DNA of 39,568 bases. Origin: Oscillospiraceae bacterium (lineage in GTDB: Bacteria > Bacillota > Clostridia > UMGS1810). A model generated the notes under the pieces. The model saw only the letters and a program-made list of their open reading frames with translations, was not told where the DNA came from and searched no databases. Below are positions 22,408-31,988 of the stretch, piece after piece. Position numbers and translations under genes: made by a program. The first letter of the stretch is position 1, and every line of letters starts with the position of its first letter. Location of the stretch: the NCBI GenBank assembly GCA_015069015.1, contig SVJK01000013.1, positions 1-39,568 on the forward strand, given 5' to 3'.

Positions 22408-24714
22408 ATGGCTAAAGCAAAAAATACTAACCCCAGAGTTCACGAAATATCAAAATATATTAACGTATCCAGCAAGGACCTTATTGCACTTCTTGCAAAA
22501 TATGGATTTGAAGCAAAAAATCACATGACGGTTCTTGAATACAAACATATTGATATCATTCTTATGACATATCTCAATCAGTATGACAAAGGTGACACAA
22601 TAGAAGAATATTATGCGTCTTTAAAGGCTGAAAAAGAAGAGGCAAAAGCAAAACAGGCAAAGAAAGATGGCAAAGAGCCTGAACCTGTTGCACAACCCAC
22701 AGTTGAAGCAGAAGAAATTGAACCTGAAACTTTAGAAATCAAAAAGGAAGTTAATCAGACAGTTGTAGACACACGTCAGAATAATGTTGACCTTGAAAAA
22801 CTTGACACAGGCAAAATTGAACAACTTGTAGACATTGATAAAGTTGAAGGTAAATCTCAGAAGAAACAGAAAATCAAAAAGAACAATAACCCTGTTAAAA
22901 AACAGGTGGAAAAAGAAATCTTCAACAACAACAAAAAGAAAAAAGAGCAGCCCAAGGAAGAAGGCCCCAAAACAGTGCTTGTTCCCGACGAAATTTCTGT
23001 TGCGGATATTGCAGAAAGAATGGGACTTCCTGCAACATCAGTTGTTAAAAAACTTTTTGAACTTGGAATTATGGCAACAATCAGCCAGAACATCGACTTT
23101 GATACAGCGATGCTCATCGGCGAAGACCTTGGATTCAAAATAGAAAAAGAGATTATCATTACAGACGAAGATCGTCTTTTCAATGACACCGAAGATGCAC
23201 CCGAAGATCTGGAACCCCGTTCACCCGTTGTTGTTGTTATGGGACACGTTGACCACGGTAAAACTTCACTTCTTGATGCAATCCGTAACACAAACGTAAT
23301 TGCAAAAGAAGCTGGCGGTATCACTCAGCATATCGGTGCTTACAGGGTAAGAGTTGGTGACAAGAAAGTCACATTTCTCGATACCCCCGGACACGAAGCA
23401 TTCACAGCAATGCGTATGAGAGGTGCTCAGGTAACAGACGTTGCCATCCTTGTTGTTGCTGCAGATGATGGAATTATGCCTCAGACAATCGAAGCAATAA
23501 ACCACGCAAAAGCAGCAGGGGTTACAATAATAGTAGCAATCAACAAAATTGATAAAGAGGGTGCAAACCCTGACCGTATCAAACAGGAACTCACAGAATA
23601 TGAACTCGTGCCCGAAGAATGGGGCGGTTCAACAATCTGCGTTCCGATTTCTGCAAAATTCAATCAGAACATAGACGAACTTCTCGAAATGGTAACACTG
23701 GTTGCCGATATGAAAGAACTCAAAGCAAACCCCAACAGACGTGCAAAAGGTACAGTTATTGAAGCACGTCTCGATAAAGGCAGAGGTCCTGTTGCAACAG
23801 TTCTTGTTCAGAACGGTACACTCAAAGCAGGTGACATTATTGTTGCAGGAACCAGTGTTGGAAGAGTCAGAGCAATGGTTGATGACAGAGGAAACAAAGT
23901 GAAAAAAGCAGGTCCTTCTGTTCCGGTTGAAATCATCGGTCTTTCCGAAGTTCCCGAAGGCGGCGATGTTTTCTATGCAGTAGATGATGAAAGAAAAGCA
24001 AGAGCCGTTGTTGAAAAGAGAAAACAGAAGATTAAGGAAGAAAACATCAATGCACGCACAGCCGTATCTCTGGATGATCTCTTCAATCAGATTCAGCAGG
24101 GTGAAATGAAAGACCTCAACATCATTGTCAAAGCCGATGTTCAGGGATCTGTTGAAGCAGTAAAACAGTCACTTTCAAAACTTTCAAATGAAGAAGTAAG
24201 AGTAAATTGCATCCATGGCGGTGTTGGCGGTGTGACAGAATCTGATGTTATGCTTGCAGCAGCATCAAATGCTATCATTGTAGGCTTTAACGTAAGACCT
24301 GCAGGCGGCGCTCTTGAATCTGCCAAAGCAAATGATGTTGATGTCAGATTCTACCGCGTAATCTATCACGCAATTGAAGAAATCGAATCCGCTATGAAAG
24401 GTATGCTTGCTCCCAAATTCAAGGAAGTTCTCCTTGGTCATGCTGAAGTTAGAGACGTATTCAAAGTGAGCGGTGTTGGCGCAATTGCCGGCGGATATGT
24501 TCAGGACGGTAAGATTTCAAGAAATTCACAGGTTAGAATTGTCCGTGACAGCATCATCATTCACGAAGGTGTACTGTCAAGCCTCCGTCGTTTCAAAGAT
24601 GACGTAAAAGAAGTTGCGTCAGGATACGAATGTGGTATTGGCATTGAAAACTACAACGACATCAAAGAAGGCGACGTTATTGAATCTTTCATTATGGAAG
24701 AAGTTAAAGACTGA
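22408..24714 (+). CDS. infB: Translation initiation factor IF-2
   Basis: A 768-residue GTPase that places initiator tRNA on the 30S subunit. It has an IF2_N motif ([20 protein letters not shown]), a charged lysine/glutamate-rich linker to about residue 190, and a second IF2_N ([20 protein letters not shown]). The G domain follows with G1 [10 protein letters not shown]3 DTPGHEAF and G4 NKID. Then come domains II and III, and C2 near the end ([20 protein letters not shown]). The start is ATG 22408 with AAGGTGAG ahead; GTG at 22396 lies inside the ribosome binding site and is rejected. Shorter N-terminus than E. coli, normal for Clostridia. Confidence 0.97.
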   Translation: MAKAKNTNPRVHEISKYINVSSKDLIALLAKYGFEAKNHMTVLEYKHIDIILMTYLNQYDKGDTIEEYYASLKAEKEEAKAKQAKKDGKEPEPVAQPTVEAEEIEPETLEIKKEVNQTVVDTRQNNVDLEKLDTGKIEQLVDIDKVEGKSQKKQKIKKNNNPVKKQVEKEIFNNNKKKKEQPKEEGPKTVLVPDEISVADIAERMGLPATSVVKKLFELGIMATISQNIDFDTAMLIGEDLGFKIEKEIIITDEDRLFNDTEDAPEDLEPRSPVVVVMGHVDHGKTSLLDAIRNTNVIAKEAGGITQHIGAYRVRVGDKKVTFLDTPGHEAFTAMRMRGAQVTDVAILVVAADDGIMPQTIEAINHAKAAGVTIIVAINKIDKEGANPDRIKQELTEYELVPEEWGGSTICVPISAKFNQNIDELLEMVTLVADMKELKANPNRRAKGTVIEARLDKGRGPVATVLVQNGTLKAGDIIVAGTSVGRVRAMVDDRGNKVKKAGPSVPVEIIGLSEVPEGGDVFYAVDDERKARAVVEKRKQKIKEENINARTAVSLDDLFNQIQQGEMKDLNIIVKADVQGSVEAVKQSLSKLSNEEVRVNCIHGGVGGVTESDVMLAAASNAIIVGFNVRPAGGALESAKANDVDVRFYRVIYHAIEEIESAMKGMLAPKFKEVLLGHAEVRDVFKVSGVGAIAGGYVQDGKISRNSQVRIVRDSIIIHEGVLSSLRRFKDDVKEVASGYECGIGIENYNDIKEGDVIESFIMEEVKD

Positions 24715-24738
24715 TGAGCCACAGGGAAGGTGATATAA

Positions 24739-25083
24739 GTGGCAAGTAACAGAATGGAAAGAATTAAGGAAGAGTTCAAACGTGAACTTTCTTCCATATT
24801 CAGAGAAATAAAAGATCCGAGACTTTCGTCAATGGTAAGTGTAATTGCCGTTGATGTGACAAAAGACCTTAAGTATGCAAAAGTATATGTAAGCGTAATG
24901 GGAAGTCAGGAAGAAAAGGACAATTCCATAAAGGCACTCAAAAGTGCCACAGGGTTTATAAAAAGAGAAATCGGTGCAAGACTCAATCTTCGTGCCGTTC
25001 CTCAACCCACCTTTGTTCTTGACAATTCCATTGACTATGGTGCACACATAAATGACCTTATCAAAAAGATAAATGAAAATTAA
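24739..25083 (+). CDS. rbfA: 30S ribosome-binding factor RbfA
   Basis: A 114-residue KH-fold protein needed for 16S rRNA 5' end maturation, especially in the cold. Family motifs are RMERIKEEFKRELSSIF, DPRLSSMVSVIAVDVTKDLK, AKVYVSVMG and LRAVPQPTFVLDNSIDYG. It starts with GTG at 24739, with GAAGGTGAT 5-7 bp ahead. Normal length. It is 24 bp after infB in the conserved order. Confidence 0.94.
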   Translation: MASNRMERIKEEFKRELSSIFREIKDPRLSSMVSVIAVDVTKDLKYAKVYVSVMGSQEEKDNSIKALKSATGFIKREIGARLNLRAVPQPTFVLDNSIDYGAHINDLIKKINEN

Positions 25084-25095
25084 GGGTGAATAAAT

Positions 25096-26046
25096 ATGCA
25101 TACAACCAAGGAAATTGCAAAGTTTTTAAAGGAAAATGACAACTTCATACTCATACCTCACAGAAGCCCCGACGGAGACTGTCTGGGCTCTGTGTCGGCT
25201 CTTTTGCTTGCCTTAAGAGCAATGGGCAAAAATGCGAAAGTGAAACTCCCGACTCCTGTCACCCCAAGACTTGAATTTATATGGGATGAGTCCTATGAGA
25301 AGGGTGAGTTTGAATGGGAAATTGCAGTCAGCGTTGATGTTGCCGCTACATATATGATGCTTGATGTCTATGACGAAGTGTTCAAAAAAGCGAAACAAAC
25401 TGTCTGCATTGACCATCACGGCACAAATGAGGGTTTTGCAGATTACAACCTGATAAATCCAACGGCAAGTGCAACAGGTGAGATAATTCACGCCCTGATA
25501 AAAGATATGGGTGTGGAAATGAATCCTGAAATAGCAAAAAGGCTCTTTGTTGCAATAGCGGATGATACAGGCGGTTTTCAATATTCCAACACTACGTCTC
25601 ACACTCATAAAATTGTGGCATCACTATATGAACAAAAGATTGATTCTGATGAGATAATGAGACTCCTTTTTGCAACTCATTCTATGGAGGAAATGAATCT
25701 TTTGAAATTTGTGACAGCCCGTATGCAATATCATTTTGACGGAAAGGTCTGCACAACATATGTTGATTCCGAAGCCCTCGAAAAATCAGGTGCCCAGATG
25801 CACAGCGCCGATGCATGGATAGGACTCACCCGTTCAGGACAGGGCGTTGAAGTTGGTTTGATGTTTAAAGTTATCGGTGAAAAGGAAACAAGAGTAAGTC
25901 TTCGTTCTAACAGATATGTTGATGTGTCTGCTGTTGCAAAAAAATTCGGCGGCGGAGGTCATGTGAGAGCATCGGGTGTTACAATGGAAGAAGACCTTGA
26001 AACTTCCATGAATCTTCTTTTGGATGAACTTGAAAAGTTGGTGTGA
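25096..26046 (+). CDS. nrnA: DHH-family phosphoesterase (NrnA-like, oligoribonuclease/pAp phosphatase)
   Basis: A 316-residue DHH/DHHA1 enzyme that in Bacillus degrades nanoRNA and dephosphorylates 3'-phosphoadenosine 5'-phosphate. Motifs are LIPHRSPDGDCLGS, SVDVAA, the namesake CIDHHGTN, ADDTGGFQYSNT, and DHHA1 KFGGGGHVRASG near the C-terminus. GGGTGAAT precedes the ATG. Its last codons overlap the truB start (GTGA). Standard position between rbfA and truB. Confidence 0.92.
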   Translation: MHTTKEIAKFLKENDNFILIPHRSPDGDCLGSVSALLLALRAMGKNAKVKLPTPVTPRLEFIWDESYEKGEFEWEIAVSVDVAATYMMLDVYDEVFKKAKQTVCIDHHGTNEGFADYNLINPTASATGEIIHALIKDMGVEMNPEIAKRLFVAIADDTGGFQYSNTTSHTHKIVASLYEQKIDSDEIMRLLFATHSMEEMNLLKFVTARMQYHFDGKVCTTYVDSEALEKSGAQMHSADAWIGLTRSGQGVEVGLMFKVIGEKETRVSLRSNRYVDVSAVAKKFGGGGHVRASGVTMEEDLETSMNLLLDELEKLV

Positions 26047-26939
26047 TTTTGGAAACAGTAAACGGAATCGTTATAGTAGATAAAGAAAAAGGGTACACAT
26101 CCCATGATGTGGTAAATGTTATAAGAAAAATTTTTAATACACGCAAAGTAGGACACACGGGAACTCTTGATCCCGATGCAACAGGTGTTCTTCCCATATG
26201 CATCGGGAAAGGTACAAAAGTGTGTGATATGCTCACTTTTTCTGATAAAGAATATGTTGCAAAAGTAAGACTCGGCATTCAAACCGACACTCAGGACATT
26301 TCAGGAGAGGTTATAAGAGAATCGGAAGTTAATGTTACCTTTGATGAACTTAAATGCATTTCAGAAAAGTTCAAAGGTGAAATAATGCAGATTCCACCCA
26401 TGTATTCAGCCATAAAGATTGGCGGAAAAAAACTTTGTGACCTTGCAAGAAAAGGCATAGAAGTTGAAAGAAAACCAAGATCTGTAACGGTGTATTCCAT
26501 AGATATATCCAATTTTGACGGAAAAGAATTTGATATGAAAGTTGCCTGTTCAAAGGGTACCTACATACGCACCCTCTGTCACGATATCGGAAATGCCCTT
26601 GGGTGCGGCGCTGTTATGACAGAGCTTCGACGTACAAAAGCATCGGTTTTTTCAATTGATAATTCCCACACCCTTGAAAGCCTGAAACAAAGGAAGGAAA
26701 ACGGGACCTTAAATGAGGTTCTATCGCCTGTGGATTCTGTGTTCTCTCATATGCCCGAACTTGAAATTTCAGATGGCATAAAAAAGAGAATTACAAATGG
26801 CGCACCCTCATATATAGGTGCACCCCTTGGAACATATCGGATATATGATATGAACAAAACATTTCTCTGTATAGGAGAAGTTGTAAAAGATAATGAAAAA
26901 AATAAAAATGTGCTCAGACTCATGAAAGCATTTTTTTAA
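26043..26939 (+). CDS. truB: tRNA pseudouridine-55 synthase TruB
   Basis: A 298-residue synthase that converts U55 of the tRNA T-loop to pseudouridine. Motifs are IVIVDKEKGYTSHDVV, the catalytic HTGTLDPDATGVLPI (Asp), PPMYSAIKIGGKKLCDLARK and CSKGTYIRTLCHDIG. A short C-terminal domain completes it. The start is GTG at 26043 overlapping the nrnA stop; TTG at 26049 is an alternative. It is 45 bp before the ribF start. Confidence 0.93.
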   Translation: MILETVNGIVIVDKEKGYTSHDVVNVIRKIFNTRKVGHTGTLDPDATGVLPICIGKGTKVCDMLTFSDKEYVAKVRLGIQTDTQDISGEVIRESEVNVTFDELKCISEKFKGEIMQIPPMYSAIKIGGKKLCDLARKGIEVERKPRSVTVYSIDISNFDGKEFDMKVACSKGTYIRTLCHDIGNALGCGAVMTELRRTKASVFSIDNSHTLESLKQRKENGTLNEVLSPVDSVFSHMPELEISDGIKKRITNGAPSYIGAPLGTYRIYDMNKTFLCIGEVVKDNEKNKNVLRLMKAFF

Positions 26940-26983
26940 TATGTTGCATGGCTGCAGGCTCAGCCTGTCTTAGGATGATGATA

Positions 26984-27868
26984 ATGGAAAATACAAAAAA
27001 GACAGTTGTGGCAATAGGTAAATTTGACGGTTTTCATGTTGGACATATGAAACTTTTAAATGTGGCAATCGAAACCGCAAAACAAACCGGCGGAAAATCC
27101 CTCGTGTTTTTTATTGGGAGATTTGCAGGACTTAATCACAACTGTAAATATGCAAATGAATATGCTCTTAAAATCGGATTTGATGAATATCACAGACAGG
27201 AACTTACAAAAGATTTTATGGATCTTGATGCAGAAAGTTTTGTTAAAGATATATTAAAAGAAAAACTTGATTGTTCTCATGTTGTTGTGGGTTATAATTT
27301 CCGCTTTGCAAAGGACAGATGTGCAGATGCCCAAATGCTTAAATGTATTTGCGAAAATTACGGCATCAAGTGCATAATTGTGGATGAAGTGAAACTTGAA
27401 GATTCAGAGGGCAATATGCAAACTGTCAGCAGTTCTTTTATTCGCACTCTTATTGCAAAAGGGGATATGAAAGAAGTTAAAAAATTTCTCGGTCGACCTT
27501 ACAGCGTCAAAGGAACAGTGCAAAAGGGCAGACAAATCGGAAATCAGTATGGATTTCCAACAGCAAACCTCAGTTTCCCTGCGTCCTTTCTTCTTCCGCC
27601 TTTTGGTGTGTATGCAAGCCGGACAAATGTAAATGGAAAAGAATATCTTTCGATAACCAATATTGGCAACAATCCAACTGTCAGTCCGTGTGCAATGACA
27701 GTAACTGTTGAAACAAATATATTTGATTTTTCATCCGATATCTATGGAGAAGAAATAACAGTTGAATTTCTTGAAAAAGTGAGAGATGAGATTAAATTTA
27801 AGTCAATGGATGATTTAAAACAACAAATTGATAAGGACAGAAATTTTGTTTTATATAACTGTAAATAA
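26984..27868 (+). CDS. ribF: Bifunctional riboflavin kinase / FAD synthetase
   Basis: A 294-residue flavin enzyme making FMN and FAD. The C-terminal riboflavin kinase is clear: GRPYSVKGTVQKGRQIGNQY, GFPTANLSF, FGVYASRTNVNGKEY, and ITNIGNNPTV, then VEFLEKVRDE. The N-terminal nucleotidyltransferase has AIGKFDGFHVGH and VVVGYNFRFAKDR, but the usual TF-(D/E)-PHP stretch is LVFFIGRFAG, and SSTRIR is SSSFIR. FAD synthetase activity may therefore be altered. The ATG at 26984 is chosen because TAGGAT lies 8 bp ahead; upstream in-frame ATGs at 26948, 26975 and 26978 lack one. It ends the nusA-infB block. Confidence 0.9.
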   Translation: MENTKKTVVAIGKFDGFHVGHMKLLNVAIETAKQTGGKSLVFFIGRFAGLNHNCKYANEYALKIGFDEYHRQELTKDFMDLDAESFVKDILKEKLDCSHVVVGYNFRFAKDRCADAQMLKCICENYGIKCIIVDEVKLEDSEGNMQTVSSSFIRTLIAKGDMKEVKKFLGRPYSVKGTVQKGRQIGNQYGFPTANLSFPASFLLPPFGVYASRTNVNGKEYLSITNIGNNPTVSPCAMTVTVETNIFDFSSDIYGEEITVEFLEKVRDEIKFKSMDDLKQQIDKDRNFVLYNCK

Positions 27869-27916
27869 AAATAGAGGAGATATAATTTTATAGAGCAAAA
27901 TCAAAAGGAGCTAATT

Positions 27917-29881
27917 ATGTATAAAGTTAATATACCGTTCAAATCAAAATTGAGAAGCGAAAAAGAATGGGAAATTTCCATTTCTGAACTGAAAAGAGCA
28001 AAAGCAGACGGAATCTATCTGATATACGATCGCTTTCTTTTGGATGATAAAAAAAAGCAACGGACGAAAAGCATTTTTGAGGATAACAAAAAAATGCTGG
28101 AAACGGCAGGTTTTGAGGTATATGCATGGGTTGTACCCACCATAGGATACGGCAGTCTGGCAAACGAAACAGAGGTTGAGGCGGCGAAAAAATACAGGAA
28201 AATAATGGGTGTTCACGGAAAAGAAACCAATGCGTTTTGCCCTCTTGACGATGATTTTTGCAAGGATTTATACACCACCTTTTCAAATGTCGCAAAAACG
28301 GGAGTGAAAAGAATTCTTCTCGAAGATGAATTCACGCTTACAGGAGGAAAACTTCCGATAAACAGCATAGGTTGCTGTTGCGATACACATATGAAAAAAC
28401 TTTGTGAAATTCTTGGTGAGGATATTTCGAGGGAAAAACTTGCAAAGCACCTTACAGAGGGAAAACCAAACAAATACCGTGAAGCATTTTTTAAACTTTC
28501 AGAGCAGTCACTCATAAAAGTGGCAAAAGGAATAGAAAAAGCCGTACATGATATAGATCCTCAGATCAGAATAGGGATGTCAGCAAATTCTGCGTCATAT
28601 CATATTGAGGGTGCGGATTTTGTGACTTTATGCAAGACAGTTGCCGGAAACACAAAACCCTTTGCAAGATTAACAGGTGCGCCGTACTGGAAAGATAACG
28701 CACCAAATATGAATTCCGTGATAGAAACCATAAGAGGACAGAGTGTGTGGTGTGCAAATGAAGGAATAGAGTGCATGACAGAGGGTGACACCTATCCGAG
28801 ACCAAGGTTTATAGTTCCTGCATCTCATCTTGAAATGTATGATATGATACTTCGTGCAGATAAAAACACAGACTCAATTTTAAAATATATGCATGACTAC
28901 AATTCCAAAGATAACTATGAAACAGGATATATAGACAATCATGTTGAAAATGCCGGGATTTATGAAGAAATAGAAAAACGGTTCAAAGGCAGTACTGTAG
29001 GTTTAAAGGTGTATGAAACACCCTATAGTATTTCGGAAATGGATTTTGACGAAACATTTCCCTATATGGCTTTTGCCGATCATGGCATACTTCCGCTTAT
29101 AAGCCAGTGGCTTGTGACGGATTGCTCTGTTCCGACAACATACGGTAGCGCCGAGGGGGCATCCCTTGTTTTTGGTCAAAACGCCAAAAGTCTTACGGAA
29201 AGCGACATAAAAGGCGGGTTGATTCTTGATATAGCCGCTGCAAAAATACTGATGGAAAAGGGCGTTGACGTAGGTTTTACAAACATTGAGGAAGCACCCA
29301 AACCAAGCGGAGAATATTTTATTGAACAAGATGACATAATATGCGCCGCCACAGAACGGGAAGGGGGATTTTTCAGAATTACACCAAACCCCGAAGCAAA
29401 AGTACTCAGTGAATTTTATTGTTCATTCGGAAGCCTCATAGGAACAACCGGATTTTGTGAGGCGCAAGATAGATACCCTGCATGTTATATGTATGAGAAC
29501 AAAAAAGGACAGAGATTTATGGTGTACACCTTTGCCGCAACGTGTATAAAGACAAAATGCAGCGGATATAGCGGGCTTTTCAGAAATTACTATCGTCAGT
29601 CACAACTTATAGAAGGATATAAATGGTTATGCGGAAGAAAACTTCCCGCGGTGTGCAAAAAAGCACCGTATCTCTATATAATATGTAAACGAGAAGAAGA
29701 AAAACTTCACATAGGTCTTTTCAATATTTCTGCAGATAAGATATACAATCCGGTAATTGAAGTTGAAAAGGAATATAAAAGTGCAGATTTTTATAATTGT
29801 ACCGGAAGAATCGAAGGCGAAAATGTAGTTTTGGAAGAAACAATACTTCCGTATTCAGTTGCGTTTATAACTTTGTCTTAA
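27917..29881 (+). CDS. Putative glycoside hydrolase-like protein, family not recognised
   Basis: A 654-residue protein with no signal peptide, so probably cytoplasmic. The first half looks like a TIM barrel: GIYLIYDRFLLDDKKK, YAWVVPTIGYGS, CPLDDDFCKDLYTTF, RILLEDEFTLTGGK, and IGCCCDTHMKKLCEIL, similar in style to GH42-like proteins where an acidic residue precedes a Cys-rich segment. The last 130 residues (LHIGLFNISADKIYNP to PYSVAFITLS) resemble the beta-sandwich that closes GH42-type enzymes. I cannot name a family or substrate. AAAGGAG precedes the ATG. It lies between ribF and mannose-6-phosphate isomerase, hinting at sugar use. Confidence 0.6.
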   Translation: MYKVNIPFKSKLRSEKEWEISISELKRAKADGIYLIYDRFLLDDKKKQRTKSIFEDNKKMLETAGFEVYAWVVPTIGYGSLANETEVEAAKKYRKIMGVHGKETNAFCPLDDDFCKDLYTTFSNVAKTGVKRILLEDEFTLTGGKLPINSIGCCCDTHMKKLCEILGEDISREKLAKHLTEGKPNKYREAFFKLSEQSLIKVAKGIEKAVHDIDPQIRIGMSANSASYHIEGADFVTLCKTVAGNTKPFARLTGAPYWKDNAPNMNSVIETIRGQSVWCANEGIECMTEGDTYPRPRFIVPASHLEMYDMILRADKNTDSILKYMHDYNSKDNYETGYIDNHVENAGIYEEIEKRFKGSTVGLKVYETPYSISEMDFDETFPYMAFADHGILPLISQWLVTDCSVPTTYGSAEGASLVFGQNAKSLTESDIKGGLILDIAAAKILMEKGVDVGFTNIEEAPKPSGEYFIEQDDIICAATEREGGFFRITPNPEAKVLSEFYCSFGSLIGTTGFCEAQDRYPACYMYENKKGQRFMVYTFAATCIKTKCSGYSGLFRNYYRQSQLIEGYKWLCGRKLPAVCKKAPYLYIICKREEEKLHIGLFNISADKIYNPVIEVEKEYKSADFYNCTGRIEGENVVLEETILPYSVAFITLS

Positions 29882-29914
29882 ACCGTATTTGCCAAATGGC
29901 ATTTGCTCATATAT

Positions 29915-29943
29915 TTGACTTTTTGTCATATTTATGATATTCT
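29915..29943 (+). promoter_or_regulatory. Probable SigA promoter of manA
   Basis: TTGACT at 29915-29920 and TATTCT at 29938-29943 are separated by 17 bp, 33 bp before the manA ATG. This suggests manA, trpS and the glycosyl-phosphate transferase can be transcribed separately from the upstream hydrolase. Confidence 0.6.
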
Positions 29944-29975
29944 TTATAAGATATTACAGTGGAGGAATTGCAAAG

Positions 29976-30935
29976 ATGATATATCCCATAAAAACTCAGC
30001 CGATTTTTAAACAGTATATCTGGGGCGGAGACAGTTTAAAGAAAAAATTTAATAAGGATGTACCTTTCGATACAGCCGCAGAAAGTTGGGAAATTTCCTG
30101 CCATAATGACGGACTTAGTCTTGTTGCAGATGGAGAATATAAAGGAAAAACGCTCAAAGAGGTAATATTTTCAAATAAAAAAGAGATGCTTGGAAGGGAA
30201 GATACACAAGTTTTCCCGCTTCTTGTAAAAATTCTTGATGCTAAAGATTCTCTTTCCGTTCAGGTTCATCCCGACAATGAATTTGCCGCAAAACATGAAA
30301 ACGGTGAACTTGGAAAAACAGAAATGTGGTACATAATAGATGCAAAACCGGGCGCAAACCTTGTTTTTGGTCTTAAAGAGGGAACAAGTCCCGAAATACT
30401 TAAAAGTTCGATAGAAGACGGAACATTAGAGGAACACCTCAACTATGTGCCTGTGAAAAAAGGTGATTATCTCTATATTCCCTCAGGTACGATTCATGCA
30501 ATCCGTGACGGAATTTTAATTGCCGAGATTCAGCAAAGTTCAAATACAACCTACAGAGTGTATGATTATAACAGAGTGGACAAAGACGGAAACAAACGTC
30601 CTCTTCACGTTGAAAAAGCAGTTCTTGCAACCAACTATGAAAACATCGGAAATATTCCGGAGCCTTCACCTGATGTGGAGATTCCCGGCGGAAAGTTCGA
30701 ACAAATAGCAAAGTGTGAATATTTTACCGTTGAAAAATATGAGACAAGAACTTTTGTTGAGATAGAAAAGGAAACTGACAAATTTGAGATGCTTGTTTTT
30801 ACCGACGGAGCAGGAATAATCGCATATAACGGCAAAGAGTATGATTTTCGTGCAGGTGATAGTTTCTTCATTCCTGCAGCAATGGAAAAATATACAGTCT
30901 CAGGTGAATGTGAGTTTTTAAGATCTTTTGAATGA
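29976..30935 (+). CDS. manA: Mannose-6-phosphate isomerase, class I
   Basis: A 319-residue zinc-dependent isomerase interconverting mannose-6-phosphate and fructose-6-phosphate. Motifs are PIFKQYIWGGDSLKKKF, SVQVHPDNEFA (zinc-binding His), GKTEMWYIID (zinc-binding Glu), YIPSGTIHAI and TTYRVYDYNR. A second cupin half closes the protein (YDFRAGDSFFIPAAMEKY). Length matches the short Firmicutes form. The ATG at 29976 is chosen because GGAGGA lies about 10 bp ahead; an upstream ATG at 29934 lies inside the promoter. Confidence 0.94.
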   Translation: MIYPIKTQPIFKQYIWGGDSLKKKFNKDVPFDTAAESWEISCHNDGLSLVADGEYKGKTLKEVIFSNKKEMLGREDTQVFPLLVKILDAKDSLSVQVHPDNEFAAKHENGELGKTEMWYIIDAKPGANLVFGLKEGTSPEILKSSIEDGTLEEHLNYVPVKKGDYLYIPSGTIHAIRDGILIAEIQQSSNTTYRVYDYNRVDKDGNKRPLHVEKAVLATNYENIGNIPEPSPDVEIPGGKFEQIAKCEYFTVEKYETRTFVEIEKETDKFEMLVFTDGAGIIAYNGKEYDFRAGDSFFIPAAMEKYTVSGECEFLRSFE

Positions 30936-30977
30936 TAAGTATACATATAAGTAAGAGAATTTAAGGAGTAACACAAA

Positions 30978-31973
30978 ATGAACGACAAAAAAACCATATT
31001 TTCAGGCATACAACCCACAGGTTGTATCACACTGGGGAATTACCTCGGTGCATTAAAAAACTGGGTAAATCTTCAAAATGATTATAACTGCATTTTTTCA
31101 GTGGTTGATCTTCACTCCATAACGGTGCGTCAGGACAGCGCTCAACTGAGAAAAAGATGTATGGATTTTCTCACACAATATCTTGCATGCGGAATAGACG
31201 GAGAGGAAAACATAGTGTTTTTTCAATCTCATGTTCCTGCTCACTCTGAACTTGCATGGGTGCTAAATTGCTTTACCTATATGGGTGAACTCAGTCGTAT
31301 GACGCAGTTTAAGGATAAATCTTCAAAGCATGCAGATAATATAAACGCAGGTCTTTTTACCTATCCTGTTTTAATGGCAGCAGACATCCTGCTTTATCAG
31401 ACAGATTTGGTTCCTGTGGGAATTGATCAGAAACAGCATCTTGAACTTGCACGTGACATTGCAATCCGTTTTAACGGCGTATTTGGAGATGTGTTCAAAG
31501 TTCCCGAAGGCTATATCCCCAAAGAAGCGGCAAGAATAATGAGTCTTCAGGATCCTACATCAAAAATGAGTAAGTCTGATCCTAATGTAAACGGATTCAT
31601 TTCAATTTTAGATGATCCCGATACCATCAGGAGAAAATTCAAACGTGCTGTGACAGACTCTGAAGGCGAAATTGCATTCAGAGAAGGTAAACACGGTGTA
31701 AATAATCTTTTGAATATCTATTCTGCAGTGACAAATCAGAGTGTTGAAAAAAGCGTTAATGAGTTTTCAGGTCTTGGCTACGGTGAACTCAAAGAAAGAG
31801 TTGCCCAGGCTGTAATTGAAGAACTCAGACCAATGCAGGAAAGATATGCAGATCTTTGTAAAAATAAGGATTACATAAACAAACTCTACACAGAAGGCGC
31901 ACAGCGTGCGGCATACCTTGCATCAAAAACTCTTCGCAAGGTACACAGAAAACTTGGCTATGTAGACAGATAA
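30978..31973 (+). CDS. trpS: Tryptophanyl-tRNA synthetase
   Basis: A 331-residue class I aminoacyl-tRNA synthetase. The HIGH-type motif is SGIQPTGCITLGNYLGAL and the KMSKS loop is SKMSKSDPN; between them DLVPVGIDQKQHLELARDIA binds tryptophanyl-adenylate. Length is normal. AAGGAG precedes the ATG. Only 42 bp separate it from manA, with no room for a T-box leader, so tryptophan-dependent attenuation is not expected directly here. Confidence 0.96.
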   Translation: MNDKKTIFSGIQPTGCITLGNYLGALKNWVNLQNDYNCIFSVVDLHSITVRQDSAQLRKRCMDFLTQYLACGIDGEENIVFFQSHVPAHSELAWVLNCFTYMGELSRMTQFKDKSSKHADNINAGLFTYPVLMAADILLYQTDLVPVGIDQKQHLELARDIAIRFNGVFGDVFKVPEGYIPKEAARIMSLQDPTSKMSKSDPNVNGFISILDDPDTIRRKFKRAVTDSEGEIAFREGKHGVNNLLNIYSAVTNQSVEKSVNEFSGLGYGELKERVAQAVIEELRPMQERYADLCKNKDYINKLYTEGAQRAAYLASKTLRKVHRKLGYVDR

Positions 31974-31988
31974 AACGTGAGGTCTTGT

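Noticed and set aside
26955-26967. CAGGCT-C-AGCCTG palindrome before ribF as an operator or terminator
   Set aside because: Short stem with one unpaired base, no T run, inside an operon; probably chance.
30936-30977. T-box leader for trpS
   Set aside because: Only 42 bp separate manA and trpS and there is no T-box-like sequence.
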